Assembly: GCF_900108945.1 (NCBI RefSeq)
Contig: NZ_FNYE01000017.1
Span: 82,846-146,845, forward strand
Length of the DNA stretch: 64,000 nucleotides
Source: Paraburkholderia diazotrophica
GTDB taxonomy: Bacteria > Pseudomonadota > Gammaproteobacteria > Burkholderiales > Burkholderiaceae
Direction: 5' to 3'
The notes below the pieces were generated by a model. That model ran no database searches, had not been told where the DNA came from, and worked only from the letters and a program-made list of their open reading frames with translations. Made by a program: the position numbers and the translations under genes. Shown piece after piece: positions 25,764 through 33,799 of the stretch; the stretch's first letter is position 1; each line of letters opens with the position of its first letter.

Positions 25764-26344
25764 TTTGCGGGCCAGCTCTTCAACACGGCCGCCACCAGTT
25801 GACGAAGTTGCCGACGCGTAGCGCCTCCTCTCGCCTGAACGGCCAGGCCCTGAATAAACGTCGATACGAAAACGGCCGCATCGTGACTGGTCATACCCTC
25901 CGGAAGCGGCCCCGCCTGCTTCACTGACTCGAAGCGCTCGCGCAGACGCCGCTCAAAAGCATTGCGGCTCTCCAACAATTCATCGCTCAGCGGGCGCGCG
26001 TCCGCGCTGCATGCAAGCGCGGCAAACGTCACAAGACACCCTGAAGGCGTGTTCTTCCCGGTGTGAAGCACGACTATTCCTTCGAGCAGAGATTCGGCGA
26101 TCAACCTGGGGGTCGGATGCGCCAACGCATGCTCACGAAACGCCAGATGGTTGTCGTGATATCGGTCGACCACCCGCCGAAAGAGCCCCTCCTTGCTTTC
26201 GAACGCCTTGTATAAACTGGACTTCGTGAGCCCCGTCGCCTCCTGGAGATCCGCTAGCGACGCGGCGTCATAGCCCTTCTCCCAAAAGACGTGCAGGGCC
26301 TTCTCTAAAACATGATCTTCGTCGAACTCTCGCGGGCGTGCCAT
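25760..26344 (-). CDS. TetR/AcrR-family repressor
   Basis: 194 residues. N-terminal helix-turn-helix: ARPREFDEDHVLEKALHVFW, then AASLADLQEATGLTKSSLYK and AFESKEGLFRRVVD. The C-terminal domain has the Cys in TPSGCLVTFAAL, as in the TetR subgroup of AcrR/DhaR-like regulators that sense quinones or electrophiles through Cys (inference). Start ATG 26344 follows AGAGGAAACTGAA. Its promoter carries the same operator-like motif (26371-26390) as three nearby promoters, which implies autoregulation and control of the flavoprotein and hydrolase genes. Confidence 0.88.
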   Translation of the reverse strand: MARPREFDEDHVLEKALHVFWEKGYDAASLADLQEATGLTKSSLYKAFESKEGLFRRVVDRYHDNHLAFREHALAHPTPRLIAESLLEGIVVLHTGKNTPSGCLVTFAALACSADARPLSDELLESRNAFERRLRERFESVKQAGPLPEGMTSHDAAVFVSTFIQGLAVQARGGATRRQLRQLVAAVLKSWPAN

Positions 26345-26370
26345 TTCAGTTTCCTCTGACAGACGAATAT

Positions 26371-26390
26371 TGTAGACCAAACGGTTTACA
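26371..26390 (-). promoter_or_regulatory. Operator/-10 overlap upstream of the TetR gene
   Basis: Read on the minus strand: TAAACC, four bases, GGTCTACAAT. The half-sites AACC and GGTC are inverted repeats and the right half runs into the -10-like TACAAT. It lies 27 bases upstream of the TetR start. Same architecture as the sites at 26492, 28105 and 28243. Confidence 0.65.
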
Positions 26391-26491
26391 ACGGAGGATT
26401 GCCTCGCTGGCGTGCGAGATCCGCCGGCTCAGCACAACTGCACTCGTTCGATGAAACCGAACGACCCCGTGAGTCCCTTCGAACGACATTC

Positions 26492-26511
26492 GGAACCAGC
26501 TGGTCCATAAT
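26492..26511 (+). promoter_or_regulatory. Operator/-10 overlap upstream of the WrbA-like gene
   Basis: GGAACC, AGCT, GGTCCATAAT. The -10-like CATAAT overlaps the right half-site; ACGACA at 26483 sits 17 bases upstream as a partial -35. It lies about 45 bases before the flavoprotein start. Confidence 0.65.
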
Positions 26512-26554
26512 TCGCTCAATCGTCACGGCTGTGACGTCAACCATGGAGCTGATC

Positions 26555-27181
26555 ATGTCGCAAGGTTTTGAAGGAACCCGTGTCGCAGTCGTCTATCACA
26601 GCGGTTATGGGCACACGAAGAAAGTTGCAGAAGCAGTCGCCCGAGGGGCAGCCAGCGTCGAAGGGACCGAGAGTCTGCTGATCGGCGTGGAGGATATCGA
26701 TCGACATTGGAGCACCCTCGAAAAGATGGACGGAATCATCTTCGGCGCTCCCACGTATATGGGCAGCGCGTCCGCGGAATTCAAAAAGTTCATGGACGCG
26801 ACTTCCCGCAATGTCTTCGCAAAGGGAAGCAAATGGGCCGACAAGGTCGCAGCCGGCTTCACCAATGCGGCATCGCGTTCCGGCGACAAACTGGCGACGC
26901 TTCAGCAGATTGCGATTTTCGCTGCGCAGCATCGGATGCACTGGGTGAACCTTGGCCTGCCGCCCGGACACAATCATTCGCAGTCGACGGAAGACACGTT
27001 GAACCGGCACGGCTTTTTCCTCGGCGCCGCTGCGCAATCGAATGCGGACGAGAGTGCCGACGTTACGCCGCCCGACGCGGATTTGCGCACCGCAGAATTT
27101 CTCGGCGCCCGCGTCGCTGAAGTGGCCTCGCAACTTGCCGCAGGCCGCGCAGTGTTGAACGCTGCCGACGCGACAGCGTAA
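26555..27181 (+). CDS. WrbA-like flavodoxin-fold NAD(P)H:quinone oxidoreductase
   Basis: 208 residues. Flavodoxin FMN loop VAVVYHSGYGHTKKVAEAVA at residues 9-28; then GIIFGAPTYMGSASAEFKKF binding the isoalloxazine ring, and KVAAGFTNAASRSGDKLATL as in WrbA proteins. It should reduce quinones by two electrons in the cytoplasm. ATG 26555 is chosen since GGAG precedes it by six bases; ATG 26543 in frame is less well placed. The ABM monooxygenase gene follows after 28 bases, suggesting a quinone or aromatic detoxification pair under the TetR regulator. Confidence 0.87.
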   Translation: MSQGFEGTRVAVVYHSGYGHTKKVAEAVARGAASVEGTESLLIGVEDIDRHWSTLEKMDGIIFGAPTYMGSASAEFKKFMDATSRNVFAKGSKWADKVAAGFTNAASRSGDKLATLQQIAIFAAQHRMHWVNLGLPPGHNHSQSTEDTLNRHGFFLGAAAQSNADESADVTPPDADLRTAEFLGARVAEVASQLAAGRAVLNAADATA

Positions 27182-27209
27182 AGATCAATCAAGATTAAGG
27201 AGCCTCGCC

Positions 27210-27533
27210 ATGACTCAGAACATTTCATTCATTGTCCATCTGCCCGGCAAGCCCGAGACACGCGAAGAACTTTACTCGAGCCTCATCAAGGTGCTCGACG
27301 AAATGTCGAATGAACCGGATTTCGTCAACACATATCTGCATCGATCCGCAGATGATCCCGACACGCTCGTGCTTTATGAAACGTGGGCGTGCAGCGCGCA
27401 GTACTTCATCGACCATCATCTGAAGAAGTCATACCGGGTCGACTATGAAAACAAGCTCAAAGGCCTTCTGAAGTCCGACCGGAGGTTCGAGTGGCTCGAC
27501 CTTGTCAAAGGCTACGAGCGTAAAGGCATGTAA
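27210..27533 (+). CDS. Antibiotic biosynthesis monooxygenase (ABM)-family protein
   Basis: 107-residue ferredoxin-like dimeric barrel protein. Pattern: FIVHLPGKPETREELYSSLI, then EPDFVNTYLHRSADDPDTLV and LYETWACSAQYFIDHHLKK. It resembles YgiN-type quinol monooxygenases, which need no cofactor. An AAGGAG Shine-Dalgarno is seven bases upstream of ATG 27210. It is co-transcribed with the WrbA-like gene. In E. coli a quinone reductase (MdaB) and YgiN act together in a quinone cycle; a similar partnership is plausible here. Confidence 0.87.
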   Translation: MTQNISFIVHLPGKPETREELYSSLIKVLDEMSNEPDFVNTYLHRSADDPDTLVLYETWACSAQYFIDHHLKKSYRVDYENKLKGLLKSDRRFEWLDLVKGYERKGM

Positions 27534-27554
27534 GTTTTCCTTGAAGCTCTATAA

Positions 27555-27590
27555 CCAGAAGCCGGCCCGGTTTCGCAAGGCCGCTTCTGG
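27555..27590 (+). terminator. Hairpin after the ABM gene
   Basis: CCAGAAGC-c-GGCC pairs with GGCCGCTTCTGG (12 base pairs, one bulged C). It follows the ABM stop by 21 bases. No T-run, so it is probably a weak or transcript-protecting structure. Confidence 0.45.
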
Positions 27591-27642
27591 CAATCATCCC
27601 GTTGCGTGCTCACGGCCGCTCACGCCCGGAATGGCGTTCGCA

Positions 27643-28068
27643 TCACAGATAATCGGACACCACGGAAGCAAGAATCATCCGGTCATGGTTGGCCGGAAAG
27701 AAGGACGGACTCACGCGAGGCCGAAACACAGCGTCGCCACACCAGATCGGCATGCCGGTCAGCACGCAAAAGGCGTCCACACGTGCAAGTCCTATTCGCC
27801 ATACCTGATCCGCATAGTGACCCGACCGCGGATCGCTCCAACATACGCTGAGCGACTTCGACGACAGTCGCTCGAGAATAGAAACATGCGAACGTGGCGG
27901 TTCGAGATCGACCGGTTTGAAGACCTCTTTTGATGGTCGCCGCCTCGAACGCAACTTCTTCCTCGGAACATACCGCGCCCCAATCGCCGCTTCGAGCGTG
28001 CGAGGCTCCGGCATCAATATGCCGACTAGCGCGCGTCGAACGATGTCGTTATCAGCTTGGCTGTTCAT
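27643..28068 (-). CDS. DUF3331 family protein, second copy
   Basis: 141 residues. The core reads SLSVCWSDPRSGHYADQVWR, then IGLARVDAFCVLTGMPIWCG and DAVFRPR, matching the DUF3331 protein at 14272. The N-terminus is different and basic (VPRKKLRSRRRPSK). Start ATG 28068 is likely since the sequence upstream is promoter-like. One operator-like motif (28105-28120) lies 37 bases upstream, so this gene may belong to the TetR regulon, although that motif points its -10-like end the other way. Function unknown. Confidence 0.75.
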   Translation of the reverse strand: MNSQADNDIVRRALVGILMPEPRTLEAAIGARYVPRKKLRSRRRPSKEVFKPVDLEPPRSHVSILERLSSKSLSVCWSDPRSGHYADQVWRIGLARVDAFCVLTGMPIWCGDAVFRPRVSPSFFPANHDRMILASVVSDYL

Positions 28069-28104
28069 CCATTCGGCTCCGTCCCTAAGATTCACGGCGT
28101 ATTG

Positions 28105-28124
28105 TGAACCCTTTGGTCCATAAT
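28105..28124 (+). promoter_or_regulatory. Operator-like motif between DUF3331 and hydrolase genes
   Basis: TGAACC, CTTT, GGTCCATAAT. Identical in layout to the sites at 26492 and 28243. It could repress the minus-strand DUF3331 gene or be a second promoter for the hydrolase gene. Confidence 0.6.
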
Positions 28125-28242
28125 GTAAACGCCGACCCTGCTGAATACGGCTCTTGCTTGCAGCACTGCGCATGAAGTCGATTCTCACGAGATCATGTTC
28201 GAGAATCCAGAACGTTTCCTTCGATACCCACGTATGTACTTC

Positions 28243-28262
28243 TGAACCGACAGGTCCATAAT
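28243..28262 (+). promoter_or_regulatory. Operator/-10 overlap upstream of the hydrolase gene
   Basis: TGAACC, GACA, GGTCCATAAT. It lies 118 bases upstream of the alpha/beta hydrolase start, on the coding strand, 138 bases from the previous copy. Confidence 0.65.
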
Positions 28263-28379
28263 CTTTGCGAGACGCGACGATGCGAACATCGCGTGCGCGG
28301 AGTCGTAGCAGCGAACGCTGCTGCGGATTATCACTAACACCGATGCTTCATTCGGTGCTTCTATTCGACAGGAACGGTC

Positions 28380-29243
28380 ATGGAGAAGCTGACAAGCAAG
28401 CGCGCAAAGGTGAACGGAGTAACGCTGCACTACGTTACGGCGGGAAATCCCTCCGGCCCCGTGGTCCTCGCGATGCACGGATGGCCTCAGAACCACAGGG
28501 AGTTCATTCCCATCATTGATGCACTGGGCAAGGAATATCGGTTCATTGCCCCAGACCTGCGTGGGTACGCGGACAGCGACAAGCCATTCTCCGGCTACGA
28601 GCCGAAAACGATCGCTCAGGACATGCTCGAACTGCTCGAAGTGGAAAGCATCGACCGCTTTCACATTTTCAGCCACGATCTCGGCGGTCCGCCGTCGTTG
28701 GCGCTCGCATACATGGCTGGCGATCGCGCTATTTCCCTGTCCACGATCGAGACGCCGTTCTTCGGACTCGACTTTCCCGGATATGTCGATCCGCGCGTGC
28801 CGTACTGGCATCTCGGCATGCATATGAACATGGATATCACGCGCTTTCTTGTGGAGGGACGGGAGGAGCAATATCTGCGCCATTTCTTCCGGGACTTCGC
28901 ATACAACCCTCAGGCAATGCCAGAAGAGGAAGTGGCGCTTTATGTCATGCAGATGAAGCAGCCTGGAAATCTTCGTGCGAGTCTCAACCACTACGGCTAC
29001 ATTCCTCAAATGGCCGAGCAGACAGCAGAGCTCACAAAAGAAAAGCTAAAAATACCGATGCTTGCGTGGGGCGGAAGCCACTCCTTCGGCTCGCACTGCT
29101 TCGATAGCGCGAATGCCATCTCTGTCAATGCGAGTGGCGGCGTGATCGAAGAATGCGGCCATTGGGTCTTCGAGGAGAAGACGCAATTCATCTCCGAAGA
29201 GCTTCATGTATTCTGGAAACGCACCGGCCGGGAGCAAGCATGA
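28380..29243 (+). CDS. Epoxide-hydrolase-like alpha/beta hydrolase
   Basis: 287 residues. HGWPQNHREF (33-42) is the oxyanion-hole motif; the nucleophile elbow is SHDLGG with Asp100, as in epoxide hydrolases and haloalkane dehalogenases, not Ser. The catalytic His lies in EECGHWVFEEK near the C-terminus. The cap domain spans about residues 130-215. It may open an epoxide or remove a halide; haloacetate dehalogenase-like activity is an alternative. AGGA precedes ATG 28380. Its stop overlaps the VOC gene start (ATGA), so both belong to one unit, led by the motif at 28243. Confidence 0.85.
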   Translation: MEKLTSKRAKVNGVTLHYVTAGNPSGPVVLAMHGWPQNHREFIPIIDALGKEYRFIAPDLRGYADSDKPFSGYEPKTIAQDMLELLEVESIDRFHIFSHDLGGPPSLALAYMAGDRAISLSTIETPFFGLDFPGYVDPRVPYWHLGMHMNMDITRFLVEGREEQYLRHFFRDFAYNPQAMPEEEVALYVMQMKQPGNLRASLNHYGYIPQMAEQTAELTKEKLKIPMLAWGGSHSFGSHCFDSANAISVNASGGVIEECGHWVFEEKTQFISEELHVFWKRTGREQA

Positions 29244-29766
29244 CTTTGCAGCCGGAAGCAGGCGACGCACGGCCATTCGGTATAACCCGTGTCGACCACA
29301 CTGGCATAACCGTTTCGTCGCTTAAAGACTCCCTCGATTTCTGGGTGGGCACTCTTGGATTTCAGCATCTCTATACATGGGATTTCAAGAACGATGCATT
29401 TATCGAGAATCTGGTCGGGTTGAAGGTGCTTCGCTGAGCCTTGCGATGGTCGAAGGTCACGGACACAAGATCGAACTGTTGCAGTACTACTCGCCCGCCA
29501 ACCGGAAGACCGTCGACCCGCGTGCCTGCGATGCAGGCTTTATCCACATTGCAATGTATGTGGATGACATCGACGCGCTGCTTGAACGGATCAAGGAAGG
29601 AGGATGGCTGCCCGTCGGGCCGCCACAACGCGTCGAAGGCGTCGAACGCGACGGTTTGAGGCTTGTCTATGTCCGGGGTCCGGACGGGGTGACGCTCGAG
29701 TTCCTGCAGCCGCCAGCACGTAAAAAATTCACGGTTGGGTCCGAGTCGACGTTCGAGGTAGGTTGA
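29240..29766 (+). pseudogene. VOC (glyoxalase/dioxygenase) family gene with a one-base frameshift
   Basis: The first frame gives FGITRVDHTGITVSSLKDSL, then DFWVGTLGFQHLYTWDF and FIENLVG, but stops at 29437. The downstream frame continues EGASLSLAMVEGHGHKIELL, AGFIHIAMYVDDIDALLERI and GVTLEFLQPP. Putting one extra G in the GGG run at about 29418 restores a continuous protein of about 175 residues with the paired beta-alpha-beta-beta-beta modules and metal ligands (His in RVDHTG, Glu in KIELL, His in FIHIAM, Glu in LEFLQ). So this is a recent frameshift or a sequencing error, not an ancient ruin. Confidence 0.8.
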
Positions 29767-29785
29767 TACTGACAAACCTCAAATA

Positions 29786-29819
29786 GTGCTCGCGACAAGG
29801 TCGCGAGCACTTTCGTTTT
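29786..29819 (+). terminator. Strong Rho-independent terminator
   Basis: Perfect 11-base-pair stem GTGCTCGCGAC / GTCGCGAGCAC with a three-base AAG loop, followed by TTTCGTTTT. It ends the hydrolase-VOC unit. Confidence 0.92.
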
Positions 29820-30171
29820 CAAGCTTTGAAAACGATCAAGGCCTGGATGCTTTTCGCAGTACTCCATCGCAATTGCTCTGCATTACGCAGCCTCCTGTTA
29901 CAACAGCAGGACGCTGAAGGCCTCTTCCCAAAGAGCCACTTTGCGCATTGATTTTCCCCCTCCAAAGGGCGGGGGACTGAAAAAAATAAAAGCCGTAGGA
30001 TGCGTACTCCCCCTCGCAGGAGATGTCGCAATGTCTTTCTCATGTGACTCGTATCCCTGTCGAACTAGCGGTCCTCAGCGGTCCATCACGCGCTCAAGTG
30101 CCGTATCGCCGCTCGATCCGTTCCTGTGGCCTTGCAAAGAAGGTGCCGGGAACAGTTGAGCACTATCGGCG
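29820..30171. other. Intergenic region with no gene recognised
   Basis: About 350 bases of lower GC content after the terminator. It has a purine-poor run CCCCCTCC and an A-rich stretch near 29980-29995. No protein, RNA or inverted-repeat boundary recognised. Together with the small ORFs that follow it may be a scar of mobile DNA. Confidence 0.4.
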
Positions 30172-30336
30172 ATGGCTCAATACATCAACAAAATTCGTCG
30201 GCGCCGATTGATCGCGTCACTCGATACGCGACATTGCCATCTTGTCTTGCAAGTCCGCTGCGGCGGTGATGAAGCAGTTATCACTTTTGAAAACGTGGAG
30301 GAGATGCGCTTGCCGAATTCAATACACACCCCTTGA
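30172..30336 (+). CDS. Possible small protein, 54 residues
   Basis: An ATG-started frame with sensible composition: MAQYINKIRRRRLIASLDTR, followed by HLVLQVRCGG and ITFENVEEMRLP. It alternates basic and beta-prone segments and might be a fragment of a larger protein. I do not recognise it, and the Shine-Dalgarno (GGGAAC) is weak. Confidence 0.3.
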   Translation: MAQYINKIRRRRLIASLDTRHCHLVLQVRCGGDEAVITFENVEEMRLPNSIHTP

Positions 30337-30502
30337 TCCGCGCTCGACGGTTCGATCCAGCATGCGCTTCTGATCCGATCGACGGCACGATTTCTACTCA
30401 CCGCATTCGTCTTTTGCAACCTTGTTTGTCGAGACTGCAAGACGCAACGACGGTGACGTTCATTCTGACTTTCACGGAGTACTGCACTACTGCAGTTTGA
30501 AC

Positions 30503-30847
30503 ATGGCTCGACCCAGAATCCAATTTGATATTTCGGCGGACGAACGTGAGCAACTCCTCGCGATGGTCCACACGCAAGACCACCCTCCCTCATGGAGACT
30601 TCGTGCGAAGATCCTGCTGATGGCCGCTGATGGTCATTCGAACAATGCGATCAGCAGCGAGTGTTCGATAACATCGGCGGCCGTAACGTACTGGAAGAGG
30701 CGATTCCTCGCGGGCGGACTTCATGGGCTGATCAACGGGTCCGTCGACGGCCGCTACGATCTCCTTCCGAACAAGGAGGCGTTGCAAATCGAGCAGGTGT
30801 GTAACGCATGGATCAGCGCTCACTACACACGCGGCGAATCCAGCTAA
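30503..30847 (+). CDS. IS630-type helix-turn-helix protein, probably a transposase N-terminal fragment
   Basis: 114 residues. The first about 85 match the N-terminal winged helix of IS630-family transposases: ARPRIQFDISADEREQLLAM, RLRAKILLMAADGHSNNAI, then AVTYWKRRFLAGGLHGLING. After residue 90 similarity ends (YDLLPNKEALQIEQVCNAW) and a stop follows, so the DDE catalytic domain is missing. No terminal inverted repeats or TA duplication could be seen. It is either a dead IS630 remnant or a domesticated DNA-binding domain. Confidence 0.6.
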   Translation: MARPRIQFDISADEREQLLAMVHTQDHPPSWRLRAKILLMAADGHSNNAISSECSITSAAVTYWKRRFLAGGLHGLINGSVDGRYDLLPNKEALQIEQVCNAWISAHYTRGESS

Positions 30848-31139
30848 TCCGAAGACAGGAATGGGTTGCTGTGGATGGTGACCCATTCCGCGTATCGCAG
30901 CAATCGGATGACCTACGGTATCAGTCTGCGGCGTGACGCCATAGCACTCGATAAACAGTGCGCGCGAGTGGCGCGACGTCTGCGGGCACGATAAACATTC
31001 CAACTTTGCATCTTCGGTCCCAGCGTGCGTGTCGCAGACAACCGCGTCACGCAGTTTGCCGAGTTGCTCAAGCGCGAAGCGGCCAACCTGTCGCGCGCGT
31101 TAGGGCAACAGGCCGCTCGGGTTTCAGCTTCTTCCCTGC

Positions 31140-32534
31140 TCAGGCGACGGTCGGCGCTTCTGCAACGCTGTCGAGCGCCGACTGCTGACGAAACGCAGCA
31201 CCCGCATGTCGCGCAGGCAGTCTGTCGCCCGCATTGAACAGCTTGTGACGCAACGAGCCGTCCGCATAAGCCGTCTTGTAGATGCCGCGATCCTGCAACT
31301 CGGGTACGACGAGGTCGACGAAATCGACGTAGCTTTCGGGCACGACGGTACGGCTGAGATTGAAACCGTCGACGTCCGCCTCGTCGACCCATTGCTGGAG
31401 TTCGTCGGCGATCTGCGCGGGCGTGCCGACGATTGCCGGATAGCGCCCGCCCAGCGCGAACATATCGAGCAGCTTGCGACGCGTCCAGCCGTGCGCCTTC
31501 GCCGTGCGAGCCGCCGATTCGATCGCGTTGCCGGGCGCGTAGTCGATCGGCTCGTCGAGATCGTACTGTGCATAGTCGATCCCGGTACTCGCGGCGAAGT
31601 GCGCAAGACCCGCCTCGCGGCTCGCGTAGTGCAGATAGTCCGCGTGCTTGTCGCGCGCTTCGGCTTGCGTCGCGCCCGGCACGACAGCGGCGCCGACGAA
31701 TACCTTCACGTCGTCCGGACGGCGTCCCGCCTTCACGAGTTCCTCGCGTAATGCGCGCACCGTTGCGCGCCCAACTTCCCTGTTCGGCGGCGAGATGAAA
31801 ACGCATTCCGCGTGACGCGCGGCAAAGCGCTGTCCACGTCCGGAGCTACCCGCCTGAAACAACACAGGCGTGCGTTGCGGCGACGGTTCCGCGAGGTGAT
31901 AGCCTTCCACGTTGTAGTACCGCCCCGCATGCCGCACGCGATGCACCTTGTCAGGCCGCGCATAGACGCGCGCCGCCTTGTCGCGAAGCACGGCATCATC
32001 TTCCCAGCTGCCTTCCCACAGCTTGTAGAGCACGTCGAGATACTCGTCCGCGCGATCGTAGCGTTCGTCGTGCGGCAGTTGCGCGGCGCGCCCCATCGCA
32101 CGCGCGGCGCTGTCGAGATAGCCCGTGACGATGTTCCATCCGATCCGCCCTTGCGTCAGATGATCGAGCGTCGAGAAGCGCCGCGCGAGCAGATACGGCT
32201 CCTCATACGTGAGATTCACGGTCACGCCGAACGACAGATGCTGCGTGACGGCGGCCATCGCCGGAACGAGCAGCGTCGGATCGTTGACGGGCAACTGGAT
32301 CGACTCCTTGAGCGTGACATCGACGTTGCGCCTGTATACGTCGTACACGCCGACGATATCCGCAAGAAAGAGCCCGTCGAACAGCCCGCGTTCGAGCACG
32401 CACGCGAGGTCCGTCCAATACGACAGCAGGCGGTAATCCGATGAGCGGTCCCGCGGATGCGTCCACAAGCCATGATTGATGTGCCCGACGCAGTTCATGT
32501 TGAACGCGTTGAGCAGGATTTCTTTTTTCGCCAT
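31140..32534 (-). CDS. NtaA/SnaA/DszA-family FMN-dependent monooxygenase
   Basis: 464-residue bacterial-luciferase-like flavin monooxygenase. Motifs: EILLNAFNMNCVGHINHGLW at the start, ERGLFDGLFLADIVGVYDVY, TLDHLTQGRIGWNIVTGYLD, and the substrate-loop segment TPVLFQAGSSGRGQRFAARH. Relatives oxidise sulfones, nitrilotriacetate or pristinamycin with FMNH2 from a separate reductase. Context (two SfnB-like enzymes, sulfonate-type ABC genes) favours an organosulfur substrate. ATG 32534 shares a base with the stop of the upstream gene (TGATG). No flavin reductase gene is nearby. Confidence 0.88.
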   Translation of the reverse strand: MAKKEILLNAFNMNCVGHINHGLWTHPRDRSSDYRLLSYWTDLACVLERGLFDGLFLADIVGVYDVYRRNVDVTLKESIQLPVNDPTLLVPAMAAVTQHLSFGVTVNLTYEEPYLLARRFSTLDHLTQGRIGWNIVTGYLDSAARAMGRAAQLPHDERYDRADEYLDVLYKLWEGSWEDDAVLRDKAARVYARPDKVHRVRHAGRYYNVEGYHLAEPSPQRTPVLFQAGSSGRGQRFAARHAECVFISPPNREVGRATVRALREELVKAGRRPDDVKVFVGAAVVPGATQAEARDKHADYLHYASREAGLAHFAASTGIDYAQYDLDEPIDYAPGNAIESAARTAKAHGWTRRKLLDMFALGGRYPAIVGTPAQIADELQQWVDEADVDGFNLSRTVVPESYVDFVDLVVPELQDRGIYKTAYADGSLRHKLFNAGDRLPARHAGAAFRQQSALDSVAEAPTVA

Positions 32535-33796
32535 CACAATGCTCCGTGTCGCGGCGGCAGCTTGCCGTTCAGATAGAAGTTGCCGATCGCGTGGTATTTC
32601 CAGCGCACGGGATCATGCAGCGTGTGCGTGCGCGCATTGCGCCAGAAACGGTCGAGGCCGAGATCGTCGAGCGTCGCGGCCGTGCCCGCCAGTTCGAAGA
32701 GCCGCGAGCCCGCATCGAGCGAAGCCGTGGTCGTCGCGGCCCGCGCCTCGGCGACGGCAATCGACGCTTGCGCAACCGACTGCTCATCGGGCGCAGCCTG
32801 CGCCGCATCGACGATACGGCCCGCGCGTCTCAGCAACGCTTCGGCCGCGCGCAGCCGCACGGCCATGTCGCCGAACTGCGCGATGGTCAGCGGATCGTCG
32901 GTTGCGCGCGCCACGTTCGCATCGATCCACGGCCGCGATTGCTCGCGCACGAAGTCGAGCGCGGCGACAAACGCGCCGCGCGCCTGGCCGAGGTCAATCG
33001 CCGCGTGCATGATCTGCGCGACGGGACCGATCGTCGTGGGCCGCTCGAACGACGATTGAAACGGCACCACCCATTCGGGCTCGACGTGCACATGTTCGAA
33101 CGTGACGGAACCACTGCCCGTCACGCGTTGGCCGAAGCCGTCCCAGTCGTCCGTCACGGTCACGCCGTCTGCATCGCGCGGCACGAACGCGAGCCGCGTT
33201 ACGTCGGCGCCCTCTTCTTCAGTGACCACGAGCGTGGGAATCCAGTGCGCGTACAACGCACCCGTGCAATAGAACTTGCGGCCGTCGATATGCCAGCCAT
33301 CGCGTGCACGCGTGAGCCGCGTGCGACGCTTGAAATCCTTGTGGCCGATTTCGGCGAGCGCGTTGCCAAAGCGTTCGCCCGCAAGCGCACGGTCGTAGAA
33401 GAAGCGCTGCTGTTCGGCGCTGCCGCCGACGCGCAGCACTTCGAGCGCATAGAAGTGGTTCTGCGGAATCTGGCCGAGCGATCCGTCCGCAGCCGAAATG
33501 GTCGCGATCACTTCAGCGAGCGTGCCCGTGCCGACACCCGCGCCGCCATGAGCGCGCGGCACGGTGATCGCCCACAGGCCGCTCGCGACGAATGCATCGA
33601 GTTCGGACCACGGCAACCGCCGCTCGCGGTCGCGCAGCGCCGCATCGGGCGCGAACTCGCGAGCGAGCCGCCGCGCGACTTCGAGCGCGTGTGCATCGTC
33701 GACGATCGAATCGGGCACACGTAGCGGCTTGCGCTGCAAAAGCGGTGGCCGCGATTCAACGTAGGCGTCCTGCGCAGGCGAGAGGTCGATCGTCAT
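32534..33796 (-). CDS. SfnB-family acyl-CoA-dehydrogenase-like flavoprotein
   Basis: 420 residues of the acyl-CoA dehydrogenase fold, closest in pattern to SfnB, DszC and related sulfur-acquisition enzymes. Key segments: LWAITVPRAHGGAGVGTGTL, DGSLGQIPQNHFYALEVLR, GWHIDGRKFYCTGALYAHWI, and FWRNARTHTLHDPVRWKYHA near the C-terminus. Such proteins act as FMNH2-dependent monooxygenases on sulfur compounds. The stop overlaps the SnaA-like start. It shares about the same length and motifs with the next gene upstream and they are probably tandem paralogues. Confidence 0.87.
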   Translation of the reverse strand: MTIDLSPAQDAYVESRPPLLQRKPLRVPDSIVDDAHALEVARRLAREFAPDAALRDRERRLPWSELDAFVASGLWAITVPRAHGGAGVGTGTLAEVIATISAADGSLGQIPQNHFYALEVLRVGGSAEQQRFFYDRALAGERFGNALAEIGHKDFKRRTRLTRARDGWHIDGRKFYCTGALYAHWIPTLVVTEEEGADVTRLAFVPRDADGVTVTDDWDGFGQRVTGSGSVTFEHVHVEPEWVVPFQSSFERPTTIGPVAQIMHAAIDLGQARGAFVAALDFVREQSRPWIDANVARATDDPLTIAQFGDMAVRLRAAEALLRRAGRIVDAAQAAPDEQSVAQASIAVAEARAATTTASLDAGSRLFELAGTAATLDDLGLDRFWRNARTHTLHDPVRWKYHAIGNFYLNGKLPPRHGAL

Positions 33797-33799
33797 CGT

